DNA of 64,000 bases from Rhodanobacter sp. AS-Z3 (GTDB lineage: Bacteria; Pseudomonadota; Gammaproteobacteria; Xanthomonadales; Rhodanobacteraceae): assembly GCF_029224025.1 (NCBI RefSeq), contig NZ_CP119392.1:3185001-3249000 (forward strand), in the 5' to 3' direction. This document shows positions 8,170-16,365 of the stretch, one piece after another (position 1 is the stretch's first letter; each line of letters begins with the position of its first letter). A program made the translations under genes and the position numbers. The notes under the pieces were generated by a model, which was not told the DNA's origin, ran no database searches, and saw only the letters and a program-made list of their open reading frames with translations.

Positions 8170-8472
8170 TCAAAAACGGATCTTGCCCCGCAACATTTGC
8201 CCGTACATCACCCAATCACCCGCCAGACTGTATAGCGGATGCTGGAACGTGGCCGGCCGGTTCTTCTCGAACGCGAAGTGGCCGACCCAGGCGAAGCCAT
8301 AGCCGATCAGCGGCATCAACCACAGCCAGCGCAACTGTCCGCTCAACGCGGCAAGCACGATCACCGCGAGCACCAGCGTGCTGCCGATGAAATGCAGGCG
8401 GCGACACGTGCGATTGCTGTGTTCTTGCAGATAGAACGGATAGAACTCGGTAAAGCTGGCGTAGCTGGACAT
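8170..8472 (-). CDS. DUF962 / Mpo1-like membrane protein
   Basis: 100 residues from ATG 8472. Two hydrophobic spans (about 28-43 and 47-60) sit between the conserved family pieces YPFYLQEHSN and HFAFEKNRPATFQHP. The eukaryotic relative Mpo1 is a dioxygenase acting on 2-hydroxy fatty acids, and the His residues in HSN and HFAFEKNRP fit that family. Bacterial function is uncharacterised, though a lipid-related role in the inner membrane is plausible. It is followed downstream by REP-type sequence and faces the cytochrome c' gene. Confidence 0.85.
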   Translation of the reverse strand: MSSYASFTEFYPFYLQEHSNRTCRRLHFIGSTLVLAVIVLAALSGQLRWLWLMPLIGYGFAWVGHFAFEKNRPATFQHPLYSLAGDWVMYGQMLRGKIRF

Positions 8473-8514
8473 GACGGCACCCCAAGCGTGAATGAGCCGA
8501 TTCTGCCGCATCTA

Positions 8515-8543
8515 CCGTAGGGCGGGCACTGCCCGCCCTACGG
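8515..8543. repeat. Perfect 13-bp REP hairpin (GTAGGGCGGGC family)
   Basis: Arms CCGTAGGGCGGGC (8515-8527) and GCCCGCCCTACGG (8531-8543) are perfectly complementary with loop ACT. The GTAG foot is present on both strands. It is the strongest copy of this hairpin family in the window. Confidence 0.8.
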
Positions 8544-8563
8544 AGGCGAGTACGACTCAATGC

Positions 8564-8634
8564 AGGAGCGCACCTTGTGCGCCCAACTCTTCCGTCACCT
8601 GACGAAGAGCATCGCGCACAGGTCGCGCTGCTAC
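8564..8634. repeat. Inverted REP pair (BIME-like)
   Basis: Two copies of a second REP family (type GTAGGAGCGCAC...GTGCGC) in opposite orientation. A plus-strand copy lies at 8564-8590 (AGGAGCGCACCTTGTGCGCC; GCGCAC/GTGCGC stem at 8568-8582). A minus-strand copy lies at 8612-8634, reading GTAGCAGCGCGACCTGTGCG. The minus copy's GTAG gives the TAG stop of the pirin gene. Confidence 0.65.
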
Positions 8635-9506
8635 TGCGGTAGCGGGATGAATTCGTGGTCGTCGCCCGGCACGCTGGGAAAACGACCCTCGGCCCAATCC
8701 AGCTTGGCCTGCTCGATCCGCTCGCGGCTGCTGGCCACGAAGTTCCACCACAGGTGGCGCTCGCCATCCAGCGGTGCGCCGCCGAACAGGATCACCCGGC
8801 TCGCTTCGCGTGCGCGCAGCGACGGCGCTTCGTCGCCAGCCTGCACCGCCATCTGCTGCTTGCCGATATCCAGCTCGCCCCAAGTCACGGCGCCGTCGAT
8901 CACGTGCACGCCGCGCTCGCTGTGCTCACTCGGCATGGCCAGCTCGGCACCCGCCTGCAGGTTCACCTCCAGCATGAACATCGGCGCAAACACCTTCACC
9001 GGGGAACGCTGCCCATAGGCATTACCGGCGATCAACACGCCGTCGACACCGGGCTGGCTGATTCGCGGCAAGGCCTCGCCATCGTGATGATGAAATTCGG
9101 GCTCAACTTCGGCATCGCTCTGCGGCAGTGCCACCCAGACCTGAATACCGTGCAGCGACTGGCCACTCTCGCGCACCTCCGGCGGCGTGCGCTCCGAATG
9201 CGTAATGCCCCGTCCGGCAGTCATCCAGTTGACCTCACCGGCACGGATATCGGCCAGGCTGCCGAGGCTGTCGCGATGGCGGATCGCGCCATCGAACAGC
9301 CAGGTTACCGTGGCCAGCCCGATATGCGGATGCGGGCGCACGTCCATGCCCTTGCCCGGCAAAAATTTCACCGGCCCCATGTGATCGAAGAACACGAACG
9401 GACCGACATGCCGCGCCTGCAACGCCGGCAGCATGCGGCGTACGACAAAGCCGTCACCGAGGTCATGCTCCCTGACGTTGGCAATCAGCTGGGGACGATT
9501 TTCCAT
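8631..9506 (-). CDS. Pirin family protein
   Basis: Bicupin protein of 291 residues. The metal ligands of pirins are present: His59 and His61 in RPHPHIGL, His103 and Glu105 in ITHSER. The second cupin (pirin C) follows from about 180. Bacterial pirins bind Fe and some act as quercetinases or regulate metabolic enzymes. Substrate unknown. The ATG at 9506 is preceded by AAGGAGAG on the coding strand. The gene lies 10 bp after the old yellow enzyme gene on the same strand, so the two are likely one operon. The stop codon is inside a REP element. Confidence 0.93.
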   Translation of the reverse strand: MENRPQLIANVREHDLGDGFVVRRMLPALQARHVGPFVFFDHMGPVKFLPGKGMDVRPHPHIGLATVTWLFDGAIRHRDSLGSLADIRAGEVNWMTAGRGITHSERTPPEVRESGQSLHGIQVWVALPQSDAEVEPEFHHHDGEALPRISQPGVDGVLIAGNAYGQRSPVKVFAPMFMLEVNLQAGAELAMPSEHSERGVHVIDGAVTWGELDIGKQQMAVQAGDEAPSLRAREASRVILFGGAPLDGERHLWWNFVASSRERIEQAKLDWAEGRFPSVPGDDHEFIPLPQ

Positions 9507-9516
9507 GCGACTCTCC

Positions 9517-10578
9517 TTACCAGGCCCGCTGGTATTGCGCGGGCGCCTCGATCTTCAGGCCAAGTTGCTGCGCGGCGCGACGCGGAAAGTACGGATCGCG
9601 CAGACTTTCGCGAGCAATCAGCACGACGTCGGCCTCGTCGTTGGCGACGATACTGTCGGCCTGCTCCGCCTCGGTGATCAAGCCCACCGCACCGGTGGCG
9701 ATATCGGCCTCGCGGCGAATCTGTGCCGCGAACGGCACCTGATAGCCGGGACTCAATGGGATCTTCACATGGGGCAGCAAGCCACCGCTGGAGACGTCGA
9801 TCAGGTCGACTCCAAGGGGCTTCACCATCCTTGCCAGCTCGATGCTCTGCGGCAGATCCCAGCCGCCGTCATCGGCCCAGTCGGTCGCTGAAATGCGCAG
9901 CCACAGCGGCAGCTCGGCAGGCCACACCTCACGCACCGCGGCAATCACTTCGCGCGTCAGGTGCGTGCGGTTTTCAAAGCTGCCGCCGTAGCGGTCGTCA
10001 CGCTGGTTGCTCAGCGGCGACAGGAACTGATGCAACAGATAGCCATGCGCCGCATGTATTTCGATCAGCTGGAAGCCAGCCTCGAGCGAGCGTTGCGCCG
10101 CGGCGCGAAAATCCGCCACCACCGTCTGGATGGCGGCATCGTCCAGCGCCAGTGGCACGTTCCAGCCCGTATCGAAGGGCAACGCGGACGGCGCCACCGT
10201 CAACCAGTCCCCCTGCCCGGGCGGCACCGGACCATGTCCGTCCCACGGGCGCAGCGTGCTGGCCTTGCGCCCGGCGTGAGCCAACTGGATGCCGGCGATC
10301 GCACCGTGTTCGCGGATGAAACGGGTGATCGGTTGCCAGGCCTGCAACTGCGCCTGATTCCACAAGCCGGTGTCCTGCGGCGAGATGCGTCCTTGCGCCG
10401 AAACGGCGGTGGCTTCGGAGATCACCACTGCCGCACCGCCGACCGCGCGACTACCCAGATGCACCAGATGCCAGTCGTTCGGCACACCATCGGTGGCGGA
10501 GTATTCGCACATCGGCGACACCACCAAACGATTGCGCAAGGTCAGGCTGCGTTGCTGAAACGGATCGAACAGGTTCAT
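9517..10578 (-). CDS. NADH:flavin oxidoreductase, old yellow enzyme (XenA/YqjM type)
   Basis: FMN enzyme reducing activated C=C bonds and often xenobiotics. 353 residues in a TIM barrel. SPMCEYSA places Cys24 and Tyr26 as in the thermophilic-like YqjM/XenA class. QLAHAGRK and HAAHGYLLHQFLSP are the conserved FMN and substrate segments, and PYFPRRAA is the C-terminal signature. It is in tandem with the pirin gene (10-bp gap) and 52 bp downstream of an alpha/beta hydrolase on the same strand. It may belong to an electrophile or oxidant response, but no operator is evident. Confidence 0.93.
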   Translation of the reverse strand: MNLFDPFQQRSLTLRNRLVVSPMCEYSATDGVPNDWHLVHLGSRAVGGAAVVISEATAVSAQGRISPQDTGLWNQAQLQAWQPITRFIREHGAIAGIQLAHAGRKASTLRPWDGHGPVPPGQGDWLTVAPSALPFDTGWNVPLALDDAAIQTVVADFRAAAQRSLEAGFQLIEIHAAHGYLLHQFLSPLSNQRDDRYGGSFENRTHLTREVIAAVREVWPAELPLWLRISATDWADDGGWDLPQSIELARMVKPLGVDLIDVSSGGLLPHVKIPLSPGYQVPFAAQIRREADIATGAVGLITEAEQADSIVANDEADVVLIARESLRDPYFPRRAAQQLGLKIEAPAQYQRAW

Positions 10579-10630
10579 CGGGATATCCCTGGAATCGGAA
10601 ACAACGAGGTTCGGGCGATGGATCGGGAAA

Positions 10631-11545
10631 TCAACCAGCCGGCGGGTCGTCTCCGGTGAACGATGTGTCCTGTGTAGCCAACCATTCCACCATGCGCTCG
10701 GCGATCGGCGCTGGTGTTTTCATCCAGCCGAAATGATCGGCGGGCTTGCCGCCCAGATCCTCGCGACTGATCACATCGATCTGGCGAATGCCCGGGCCCA
10801 GCTTGGCGACCAGCCAGTCCAGCGAGGCCGCCGGACCAAACCAGTCTTCTTTCAGCCGCAGCGCCAGCAGCGGCAGTTGGACGGCCGCCAGTTGGCGCTC
10901 GAAATCCTGCGTCATGCCGGTCGCAGCGTAGCGACCATGGCGGCCGCTGCGTGCCCAGTCGTCGATCATTCCGCGCGCCTCGTTGCCACCGAAGCCGATC
11001 CGTCGACCGGGCAAATACCCCACCAGCCGAGCCAGCAGTGGCGCCAGCGAATAGGCAGCACCGATCAGCCAGCCGTGTCGAAAACGTCGCCAGTACGGTG
11101 AGCCGCTGGCTACCAGCCATAGACCGGCAAGGGCCGACGGATGCAGGCTGGCATACAGCAGAGCGAACTGCCCACCAAGGCTGTGACCGCCCAGCCATGG
11201 ACGTGTCTGTGGCCAGCGTTCGCTCAGCATGGCCATGCCGGCGGGAAGATCATCGAGCAGCACGTGCCGATAGCTCCAGTTGCACTGGCGGCCGGCACGG
11301 CGGTCACTGGAACCGATGCCGCGCCATTCATGCAACACAACGGCGATGCCGCGCTCGGCCAGCGCCCGCGCCAGCGGCAGGTAGTGGCGAGCGGGAATAC
11401 CCATGGCCGGCAGCCAGTACAGCAGCCGCGTCCACGGCTGCAGCGGCAGCACAGCCAGCAATTCAAACCGTGCACCATCGGCAGCGGTCACCGGAATCAC
11501 CAGCGGTTCGGTCAGAGCGGCAACTTTCGCGGAAAAATCTTTCAT
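10631..11545 (-). CDS. Alpha/beta hydrolase family protein
   Basis: 304 residues from ATG 11545; a GTG two codons upstream is possible. The nucleophile elbow is GHSLGGQ, HEWRGIGSS forms the preceding loop and a late His in DHFGW completes a serine-hydrolase triad. No signal peptide, so cytosolic. This type (YheT/serine aminopeptidase-like) is widespread in Xanthomonadales but has no assigned substrate. Same strand as the old yellow enzyme and pirin genes, which could form a three-gene unit. Confidence 0.85.
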   Translation of the reverse strand: MKDFSAKVAALTEPLVIPVTAADGARFELLAVLPLQPWTRLLYWLPAMGIPARHYLPLARALAERGIAVVLHEWRGIGSSDRRAGRQCNWSYRHVLLDDLPAGMAMLSERWPQTRPWLGGHSLGGQFALLYASLHPSALAGLWLVASGSPYWRRFRHGWLIGAAYSLAPLLARLVGYLPGRRIGFGGNEARGMIDDWARSGRHGRYAATGMTQDFERQLAAVQLPLLALRLKEDWFGPAASLDWLVAKLGPGIRQIDVISREDLGGKPADHFGWMKTPAPIAERMVEWLATQDTSFTGDDPPAG

Positions 11546-11578
11546 CCACACAGGCTAGCGAATCCCGGCGGCGACCAC

Positions 11579-11607
11579 AAAAAAGGGCCGACTTGCGCCG
11601 GCCCTTT
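11579..11607 (-). terminator. Intrinsic terminator of the cold-shock gene
   Basis: 9-bp stem AAAGGGCCG / CGGCCCTTT with an 8-nt loop. On the minus strand it is followed by six T, 23 bp after the csp stop. Confidence 0.85.
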
Positions 11608-11629
11608 CAAACAGCTTGCGTTACCGCGA

Positions 11630-11839
11630 TCAAACCGGGGTAACGTCCTCGGCCTGCAAGCCCTTCTGGCCGTCCACAACATTGAAGCTCACTTTCTGGC
11701 CTTCCTGCAGGCTTTTGAAGCCCGAGCCGGTAATGGCGCGAAAATGCACAAACACGTCAGGGCCATTCTCACGGCTGATAAAGCCGAAACCCTTGGCATC
11801 ATTGAACCACTTCACAGTACCTACTTCACGATCCGCCAT
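11630..11839 (-). CDS. Cold-shock protein (CspA family)
   Basis: 69-residue OB-fold RNA and single-strand DNA binding protein. [15 protein letters not shown] holds RNP1 and VFVHF is RNP2. It acts as an RNA chaperone in the cytosol. The start at ATG 11839 has a GGAG site just upstream. A strong terminator follows, so it is a single-gene unit. The next gene upstream begins beyond 12322, leaving room for the long untranslated leader usual for csp genes. Which csp paralogue it is cannot be told from this window. Confidence 0.96.
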   Translation of the reverse strand: MADREVGTVKWFNDAKGFGFISRENGPDVFVHFRAITGSGFKSLQEGQKVSFNVVDGQKGLQAEDVTPV

Positions 11840-12023
11840 GACTCACTCCGATCCTGATCCAGACGCTAAGACAAACCGGCCCCCAATCGGGCCGACGGTT
11901 TTACTGAGCATGCAGGGGTCGGTGCAACAGTCGGATTCAGGAAACCCTTACCGGGCACTTTTGTCGCCAAGCAGACGCAGTGGCCCAAGCATAGCGGATT
12001 TTTCGCTTGTAGTGATTTGTCAA
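11840..12023 (-). promoter_or_regulatory. Probable csp leader and promoter region (part of a 483-bp gene-free stretch)
   Basis: No convincing gene lies between 11840 and 12322. The part next to csp is AT-richer than its surroundings. On the minus strand it contains TTGACA at 12023-12018 and TATGCT at 11993-11988, but their 24-bp spacing is too long to pair, so only one may be used. A start near 11985 would give a ~145-nt 5' leader, in line with thermosensing csp leaders. AAGACTGTCTT at about 12042-12052 is a short palindrome of unknown meaning. In the rest (12060-12322) I see nothing beyond the ribosome site of the next gene. Confidence 0.35.
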
Positions 12024-12322
12024 GCAGCTTTTTTCGAAGACAGTCTTTGACAGGGAAATCCGGCCTGTTTGCAGGGTTTTACTGTCATGACATTCATGCT
12101 CAGCGACGAACGGCAGGCATCGCTTGACCACCGCCCAACAGCGGTTGATGACAGCTCGCATCCATCGCCACGCGATGGAAAGAGCCGCCTCGTCGCTCAA
12201 CGCACCACGATCAGTCAGCAAAGCCCACGCGCCCCGTATCATGCCGACTGACCAGCCACCGGCGATCTCCCAGGACAGCCGTGGTGATCGTCCCGTACGC
12301 ACCCCCGTTAAGGAGCTTCGAC

Positions 12323-12715
12323 ATGCACACCCTCTCTCGCCCGATCCTGGCCGGCGTGCTTGGATGCCTGTTGCTGGCCGGCTGCGCCCAACGCCCGCTG
12401 AGCAAGGCATCGCAGCCAGCGGAGACGACGCGCCCCAGCGTGATAACCGGCATTGCTGCCTGTGATGCCTATCTGTCGAGCTATCTCGCCTGCCATCGCA
12501 CGGCAGGGTTGTTTCCACCAGCGCAGCTTCAGTCGCACTACCAATCGATGCGCGACAGCTTGCTGCAGGAATCTGGCGACTCGCGTGTCCGCCCTCACCT
12601 GGAAGCCCGTTGCCTGGTGCTGTCGAGCCAGTTACTCGACGTTCTTCAAGGCAGGCCCTGCGCGGAGCAACGGGCGCCTGCCAACGGTGCCAATAAGCGC
12701 AGCTCAGGGCGCTGA
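12323..12715 (+). CDS. Hypothetical lipoprotein
   Basis: 130 residues with a clear lipoprotein signal: Arg near the start, a hydrophobic core and the lipobox LLAGC, so acylated at Cys and sorted to the outer or inner membrane. ATG 12323 has AAGGAG 7 bp upstream. The mature part has four further Cys, including CDAYLSSYLAC, and is mostly helical. I recognise no family. Its last 12 bp overlap the end of the convergent glycosylase gene. Confidence 0.75.
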   Translation: MHTLSRPILAGVLGCLLLAGCAQRPLSKASQPAETTRPSVITGIAACDAYLSSYLACHRTAGLFPPAQLQSHYQSMRDSLLQESGDSRVRPHLEARCLVLSSQLLDVLQGRPCAEQRAPANGANKRSSGR

Positions 12716-13978
12716 CAGTGACGGGCGCCGCCACTGCGCACGCAGCAGTGGTGCCAGCGATGCGGGACGGGTGCGACCGAGCCGGACGCGTTCGGTGCCA
12801 TGCCATTGCGCCGTCTCCGCAAGGGTCTTGGCCAACACCTGGGCGAGTTGCAACGAAGGCTGCACGCCGGGCTGCAGAAACAAGGCCTTGACCTCGAACA
12901 CCCCGATATCGCGGTGTGCCTTGGCGTCCAGCCGTCCGACCAACCGGCCCCGATGCAGGATCGGCAGCACGAAGTAACCGTACTGGCGCTTCGCTGCCGG
13001 CGTGTAACACTCGATGGTGTATTCGAAGTCGAACATCGCCAACGCGCGGGCGCGATCCCAGACCAGCGGGTCGAACGGTGACAGCAGCGTGGTGTGGGTG
13101 GCGCGCAATCGTCCTGCGAGCGCCTTTTGCAGCAGCGCGGCGTGGTCGCGATGGACATAGCCCGGTGTGTTCCAGCCCTCGACCGGTACGGCCAGCAGTT
13201 CGCCACTGGCCAGCAGCGGTGCCAGTTCCGCATCCGTGACGCGCGGTTTCAACCGGAAATAATCCGCAATCCATGCCGCCGGAGTCACACCCAGTGCGCG
13301 TACGCTTTCAACAATGAAGTGCTGGCGCTGTTGCATCAGCGAAAAAGTCAGCTGTGCATCGAACGGTGGACTCAGTGCAGCCAGCACCTTTTCAGCCACG
13401 TCGTACACCCGCTGGAACTTGTCGCGGCGAACCACCATCAACTCGCCCAGCGCAAACCACGCCTCCAGCCAGCGCTTCTCCGGCTTCCACTCCCACCAAC
13501 CCGACTGACTGGCGCCATCGCGACGTGCAAAATCTGCCGCGCGCACCGGCCCGGAGGCACGTACTCCGGCGAGCAGGGCATCCATCTCAAGGCGGTTTTC
13601 GCGGTGCACGCGTTCGGCATTCCGATGCGCCCAATGATGGCTGCGATGCTGTTTTCCACCGCGATGCCAGACGAAGTCGGCGGCGCTGACGAAGCAAGCC
13701 TCGTGCGCCCAGCATTCCGCCAGCCGGCCCTGTGCCAGCGCTTCGTCCAGCCAGTGCATGGGGTAGTGACCCAGGCGTGAATGCAGTACCAGATAAGGAC
13801 TGCGCGCCACCACGTGGATGGTGTCGATCTGCAGCATGCGCATGCGCTCGATCGCCGCAACCACGTCCGCTTGCACGGCGCGTCGACGCGGCCGCTGCAA
13901 CAAACCCTGCGCCGACAACTGCATGGCGCGGGCTTGCGAGAGTTTCAGGACGTCGCGTATAACTGAAGCGTGGCCCAA
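12704..13978 (-). CDS. Winged-helix DNA glycosylase, YcaQ/AlkZ-like
   Basis: HTH_42 family protein of 424 residues (TTG start at 13978). The family holds AlkZ and E. coli YcaQ, which unhook interstrand crosslinks or remove bulky alkyl-purine adducts. The YcaQ-type catalytic Gln-hydrophobic-Asp motif is visible as Q50-I51-D52 (MLQIDTIH). HEACF, WKPEKRWLEAWF and SPFDPLVWDR are further conserved blocks. It would act in base excision repair in the cytosol. It is divergent from the EF-hand gene, and its 3' end overlaps the lipoprotein gene by 12 bp in convergent orientation. Confidence 0.85.
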   Translation of the reverse strand: MGHASVIRDVLKLSQARAMQLSAQGLLQRPRRRAVQADVVAAIERMRMLQIDTIHVVARSPYLVLHSRLGHYPMHWLDEALAQGRLAECWAHEACFVSAADFVWHRGGKQHRSHHWAHRNAERVHRENRLEMDALLAGVRASGPVRAADFARRDGASQSGWWEWKPEKRWLEAWFALGELMVVRRDKFQRVYDVAEKVLAALSPPFDAQLTFSLMQQRQHFIVESVRALGVTPAAWIADYFRLKPRVTDAELAPLLASGELLAVPVEGWNTPGYVHRDHAALLQKALAGRLRATHTTLLSPFDPLVWDRARALAMFDFEYTIECYTPAAKRQYGYFVLPILHRGRLVGRLDAKAHRDIGVFEVKALFLQPGVQPSLQLAQVLAKTLAETAQWHGTERVRLGRTRPASLAPLLRAQWRRPSLSAP

Positions 13979-14130
13979 CGACCGTCGTTCTTCACGACAA
14001 CCTGATCAATTTCTTGAGCCGGCATTTACAAATCCCCTGCTAGCTTGGTTCGTGCTGAATCACCCCGGTCGCCGTCACCGCATGACCCCGCCCGGACCTG
14101 CTCACCTGATCATTCTGGCATGGAGTTCCG

Positions 14131-14475
14131 ATGATGAAATACCGCAAACCACTGTTGACCGCCCTTGTCGCGTCCAGCTTGCTGCTGGCCGGACAGGTGA
14201 TTGCCCAGGACGCGCCGACGACAGCACCAGCCGATCAAGCCACTGTCACCCTCAACACGCCGAGCGGCGAGCTGACGGTGCACTCGAGCATGCCGCCGGC
14301 GCCCGCTGCCGGCCCGGCTCCGGCGTTTGATCAATTGTCCGGCGGCAGCAAATACATCACCGAGCAGCAGGCGGCCGCCTACCCGCTACTGGCCAACGAC
14401 TTCCTGTATGCCGACCACAACCGTGATGGACGCATCAGCCAGCAGGAATACAAGAACTGGACCGCACAGAAGTAG
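14131..14475 (+). CDS. Secreted EF-hand-containing small protein
   Basis: 114 residues beginning with [26 protein letters not shown], a signal peptide with probable cleavage after AQ. A Pro/Ala/Thr-rich linker follows, then one EF-hand loop near the C-terminus ([13 protein letters not shown]: Asp, Asn, Asp, Gly, Ile and Glu at the calcium positions). It is periplasmic or secreted and probably binds calcium. Single EF-hand exports like this are common in Xanthomonadales without known role. A GTAG-headed hairpin follows the stop. Confidence 0.8.
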   Translation: MMKYRKPLLTALVASSLLLAGQVIAQDAPTTAPADQATVTLNTPSGELTVHSSMPPAPAAGPAPAFDQLSGGSKYITEQQAAAYPLLANDFLYADHNRDGRISQQEYKNWTAQK

Positions 14476-14480
14476 CTGCA

Positions 14481-14512
14481 CAGTAGAAGGCGCCCACGGG
14501 CACCTTCTACTG
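14481..14512. repeat. GTAG-headed hairpin after EF-hand gene
   Basis: 15-bp arms CAGTAGAAGGCGCCC and GGGCACCTTCTACTG with one mismatch and a 2-nt centre. It is shaped like a REP element (GTAG foot) but with a different stem sequence from the other copies. It may serve as a terminator, although no T-tract follows. Confidence 0.55.
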
Positions 14513-14590
14513 CCGGACTGGTGGACATTCATGCCGCAAGCACGTGCGGCGACGCTAAACTGATCCACCCTGTCCAGGAATTGGTTTCAC

Positions 14591-15685
14591 ATGAAGCGAT
14601 TGACGGCGACCGCCAGCGTAATGCTGTGCGCGTTCTGCGCGGCGCATTCCGCGCACGCACAGAACCCGGACCCCACGGATATCCGCGGATGCACCGCGAT
14701 CGAAAGCGATGCACAACGACTGGCCTGCTACGACCATGCCACCGGCCGGGTCAACCTTCCGGTCGCCCAGAAACGCAGCGATGTTGAGGCAACGACATCA
14801 GGCAGCTCGCACCGCGACGACCAGCTGATCTCCTCCGATGCACCCGGCAACAGCGATGTTGCCAAGCCCCTGTCGCTGCTAGACAGTCGCTGGGAGCTGT
14901 CGCCGGAAAGCAAGTTGGGCACCTTCAACTTGCGCGGTTATCAGCCGGTTTATGTGATGCCGGCGTTCCTCACCAGCAACCAGAACAACCGGCCGCATAG
15001 CCCCAACCCGGACAACACGGTGGCCGGTGCGGGCGAGCATCTGGAAAACATCGAATCGAAATTCCAGCTCAGCCTGAAGGCCAAAGTGTGGCAGGGCGTG
15101 TTCGGCGACAAGGGTGACCTGTGGGTCGGCTATACCCAGTCATCGCACTGGCAGCTGTTCAACTCGGCGCAGTCGCGCCCCTTCCGCGAGACCAATTACG
15201 AACCCGAGGCGATGCTGGTCTTCGACACGCATTACCACGCGTTTGGCTGGACCGGCCGCCTGCTCGGCCTCGGCGTTGACCACCAATCCAATGGCCGCGG
15301 CAATCCACTGTCACGCGGCTGGAACCGGGTAATCGCCAATGTCGGCTTCGAACGCGAAGGCTGGACCGTGATGCTGCGACCGTGGTGGCGTATTCCCGAA
15401 CCACGCAAGGATGACGACAACCCCGACATCAGCAATTACATGGGTCGCGGCGAAGTACAGATCGTGCACGAATGGCACGGCCAGGAATTCGGCATGATGC
15501 TGCGCCACTCGCTGCGCGGCGGTGACCGCAACCATGGTGCGGCCCGCTTCAGCTGGAGTTTCCCGGTGGCCGGCAACCTGCGCGGCTACATGGAAGTATT
15601 CAAGGGCTACGGCGAAAGCCTGATCGACTACAACCACAACGCCACCTATCTCGGCGTGGGAGTGTCGCTGCTCGACTGGTATTGA
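14591..15685 (+). CDS. pldA: Outer membrane phospholipase A (OMPLA)
   Basis: Calcium-dependent outer-membrane phospholipase that removes phospholipids mislocalised to the outer leaflet. 364 residues: signal peptide ending near AHA (residue 23), a short Cys-pair region (GCTAIESDAQRLACYD) and a 12-strand barrel ending in an aromatic residue pair. The catalytic residues are visible in DHQSNG and GWNR: His231, Ser233 and Asn245, with the same spacing (+2, +14) as E. coli His142, Ser144 and Asn156. Monocistronic, ending in a strong shared terminator. Confidence 0.95.
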   Translation: MKRLTATASVMLCAFCAAHSAHAQNPDPTDIRGCTAIESDAQRLACYDHATGRVNLPVAQKRSDVEATTSGSSHRDDQLISSDAPGNSDVAKPLSLLDSRWELSPESKLGTFNLRGYQPVYVMPAFLTSNQNNRPHSPNPDNTVAGAGEHLENIESKFQLSLKAKVWQGVFGDKGDLWVGYTQSSHWQLFNSAQSRPFRETNYEPEAMLVFDTHYHAFGWTGRLLGLGVDHQSNGRGNPLSRGWNRVIANVGFEREGWTVMLRPWWRIPEPRKDDDNPDISNYMGRGEVQIVHEWHGQEFGMMLRHSLRGGDRNHGAARFSWSFPVAGNLRGYMEVFKGYGESLIDYNHNATYLGVGVSLLDWY

Positions 15686-15695
15686 AGCTTGCAAG

Positions 15696-15734
15696 AACGA
15701 CGAAGGCCTGGCGATGAACCAGGCCTTTGTCGTT
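15696..15734. terminator. Bidirectional terminator between pldA and slyD
   Basis: Stem AACGAC plus AAGGCCTGG paired with CCAGGCCTT plus GTCGTT (one bulged base each side), 7-nt loop. It sits between the ends of two convergent genes. Confidence 0.75.
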
Positions 15735-15765
15735 CATCCGGAATATTTCCGGGCGTGCCTCACAC

Positions 15766-16248
15766 TCAGTGGTGGTGACCACCGGCACCATGCACGTGGC
15801 CATGCTGCAATTCTTCTTCGGAAGCCTCACGCACGTCGGTGACTTCGATGGCGAAATGCAAGGTCTTGCCCGCCAGCGGATGGTTGGCATCGATGAACAC
15901 CACGCCGTCCTCGATCTTGCTCACGGTGACATTGATCTGGCCTTCCGGACCACTGCCCTGGAACTGCATGCCCGGCTGGATGTCCTCGACACCCTGGAAG
16001 GCCTCGCGCGGAACCTGCTGCATCATTTCCGGATGGTGCACGCCATAACCTTCTTCCGGCGTCACGTGGGCGTCGAACTTGTCGCCGACCACGCGGCCTT
16101 CCATCTGCTTTTCCAGACCCGGCACGATATGGCCCTGGCCATGCAGGTAGGTCAGCGGTTCGCGACCGGCAGAGCTGTCGATGACCTGACCTTCGTCGTC
16201 GGTCAGCGTGTAGTGGAAGGCGGCTACGGAGTTCTGGGCAATCTGCAT
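15766..16248 (-). CDS. slyD: FKBP-type peptidyl-prolyl isomerase SlyD
   Basis: Cytosolic prolyl isomerase and chaperone. 160 residues from ATG 16248, with the FKBP domain split by the insert-in-flap (about 70-120) typical of SlyD. It begins MQIAQNSVAAFHYTL and contains YLHGQGHIVPGLE. The His-rich tail (HGHVHGAGGHHH) binds nickel in SlyD proteins and links it to metal delivery, although the tail here is short. The frame is open further upstream, but this start matches the family. Convergent with pldA. Confidence 0.95.
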   Translation of the reverse strand: MQIAQNSVAAFHYTLTDDEGQVIDSSAGREPLTYLHGQGHIVPGLEKQMEGRVVGDKFDAHVTPEEGYGVHHPEMMQQVPREAFQGVEDIQPGMQFQGSGPEGQINVTVSKIEDGVVFIDANHPLAGKTLHFAIEVTDVREASEEELQHGHVHGAGGHHH

Positions 16249-16365
16249 GGGCTTCTCGCAAATAGGTTCTTGTTCGCCGACCAAAACGCCGACATGAACG
16301 GCGCAGTTTAGCAGAGCTGCCAAAACCCCCTGCAAGCCGCCCGGTGATTGGCCATACTGCCGTCC

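Noticed and set aside
11937..13274. 445-codon minus-strand open frame
   Set aside because: It overlaps the YcaQ-like gene in another frame, runs across the lipoprotein gene, and its protein is Arg/Ser/Cys-rich nonsense typical of GC-rich shadow frames.
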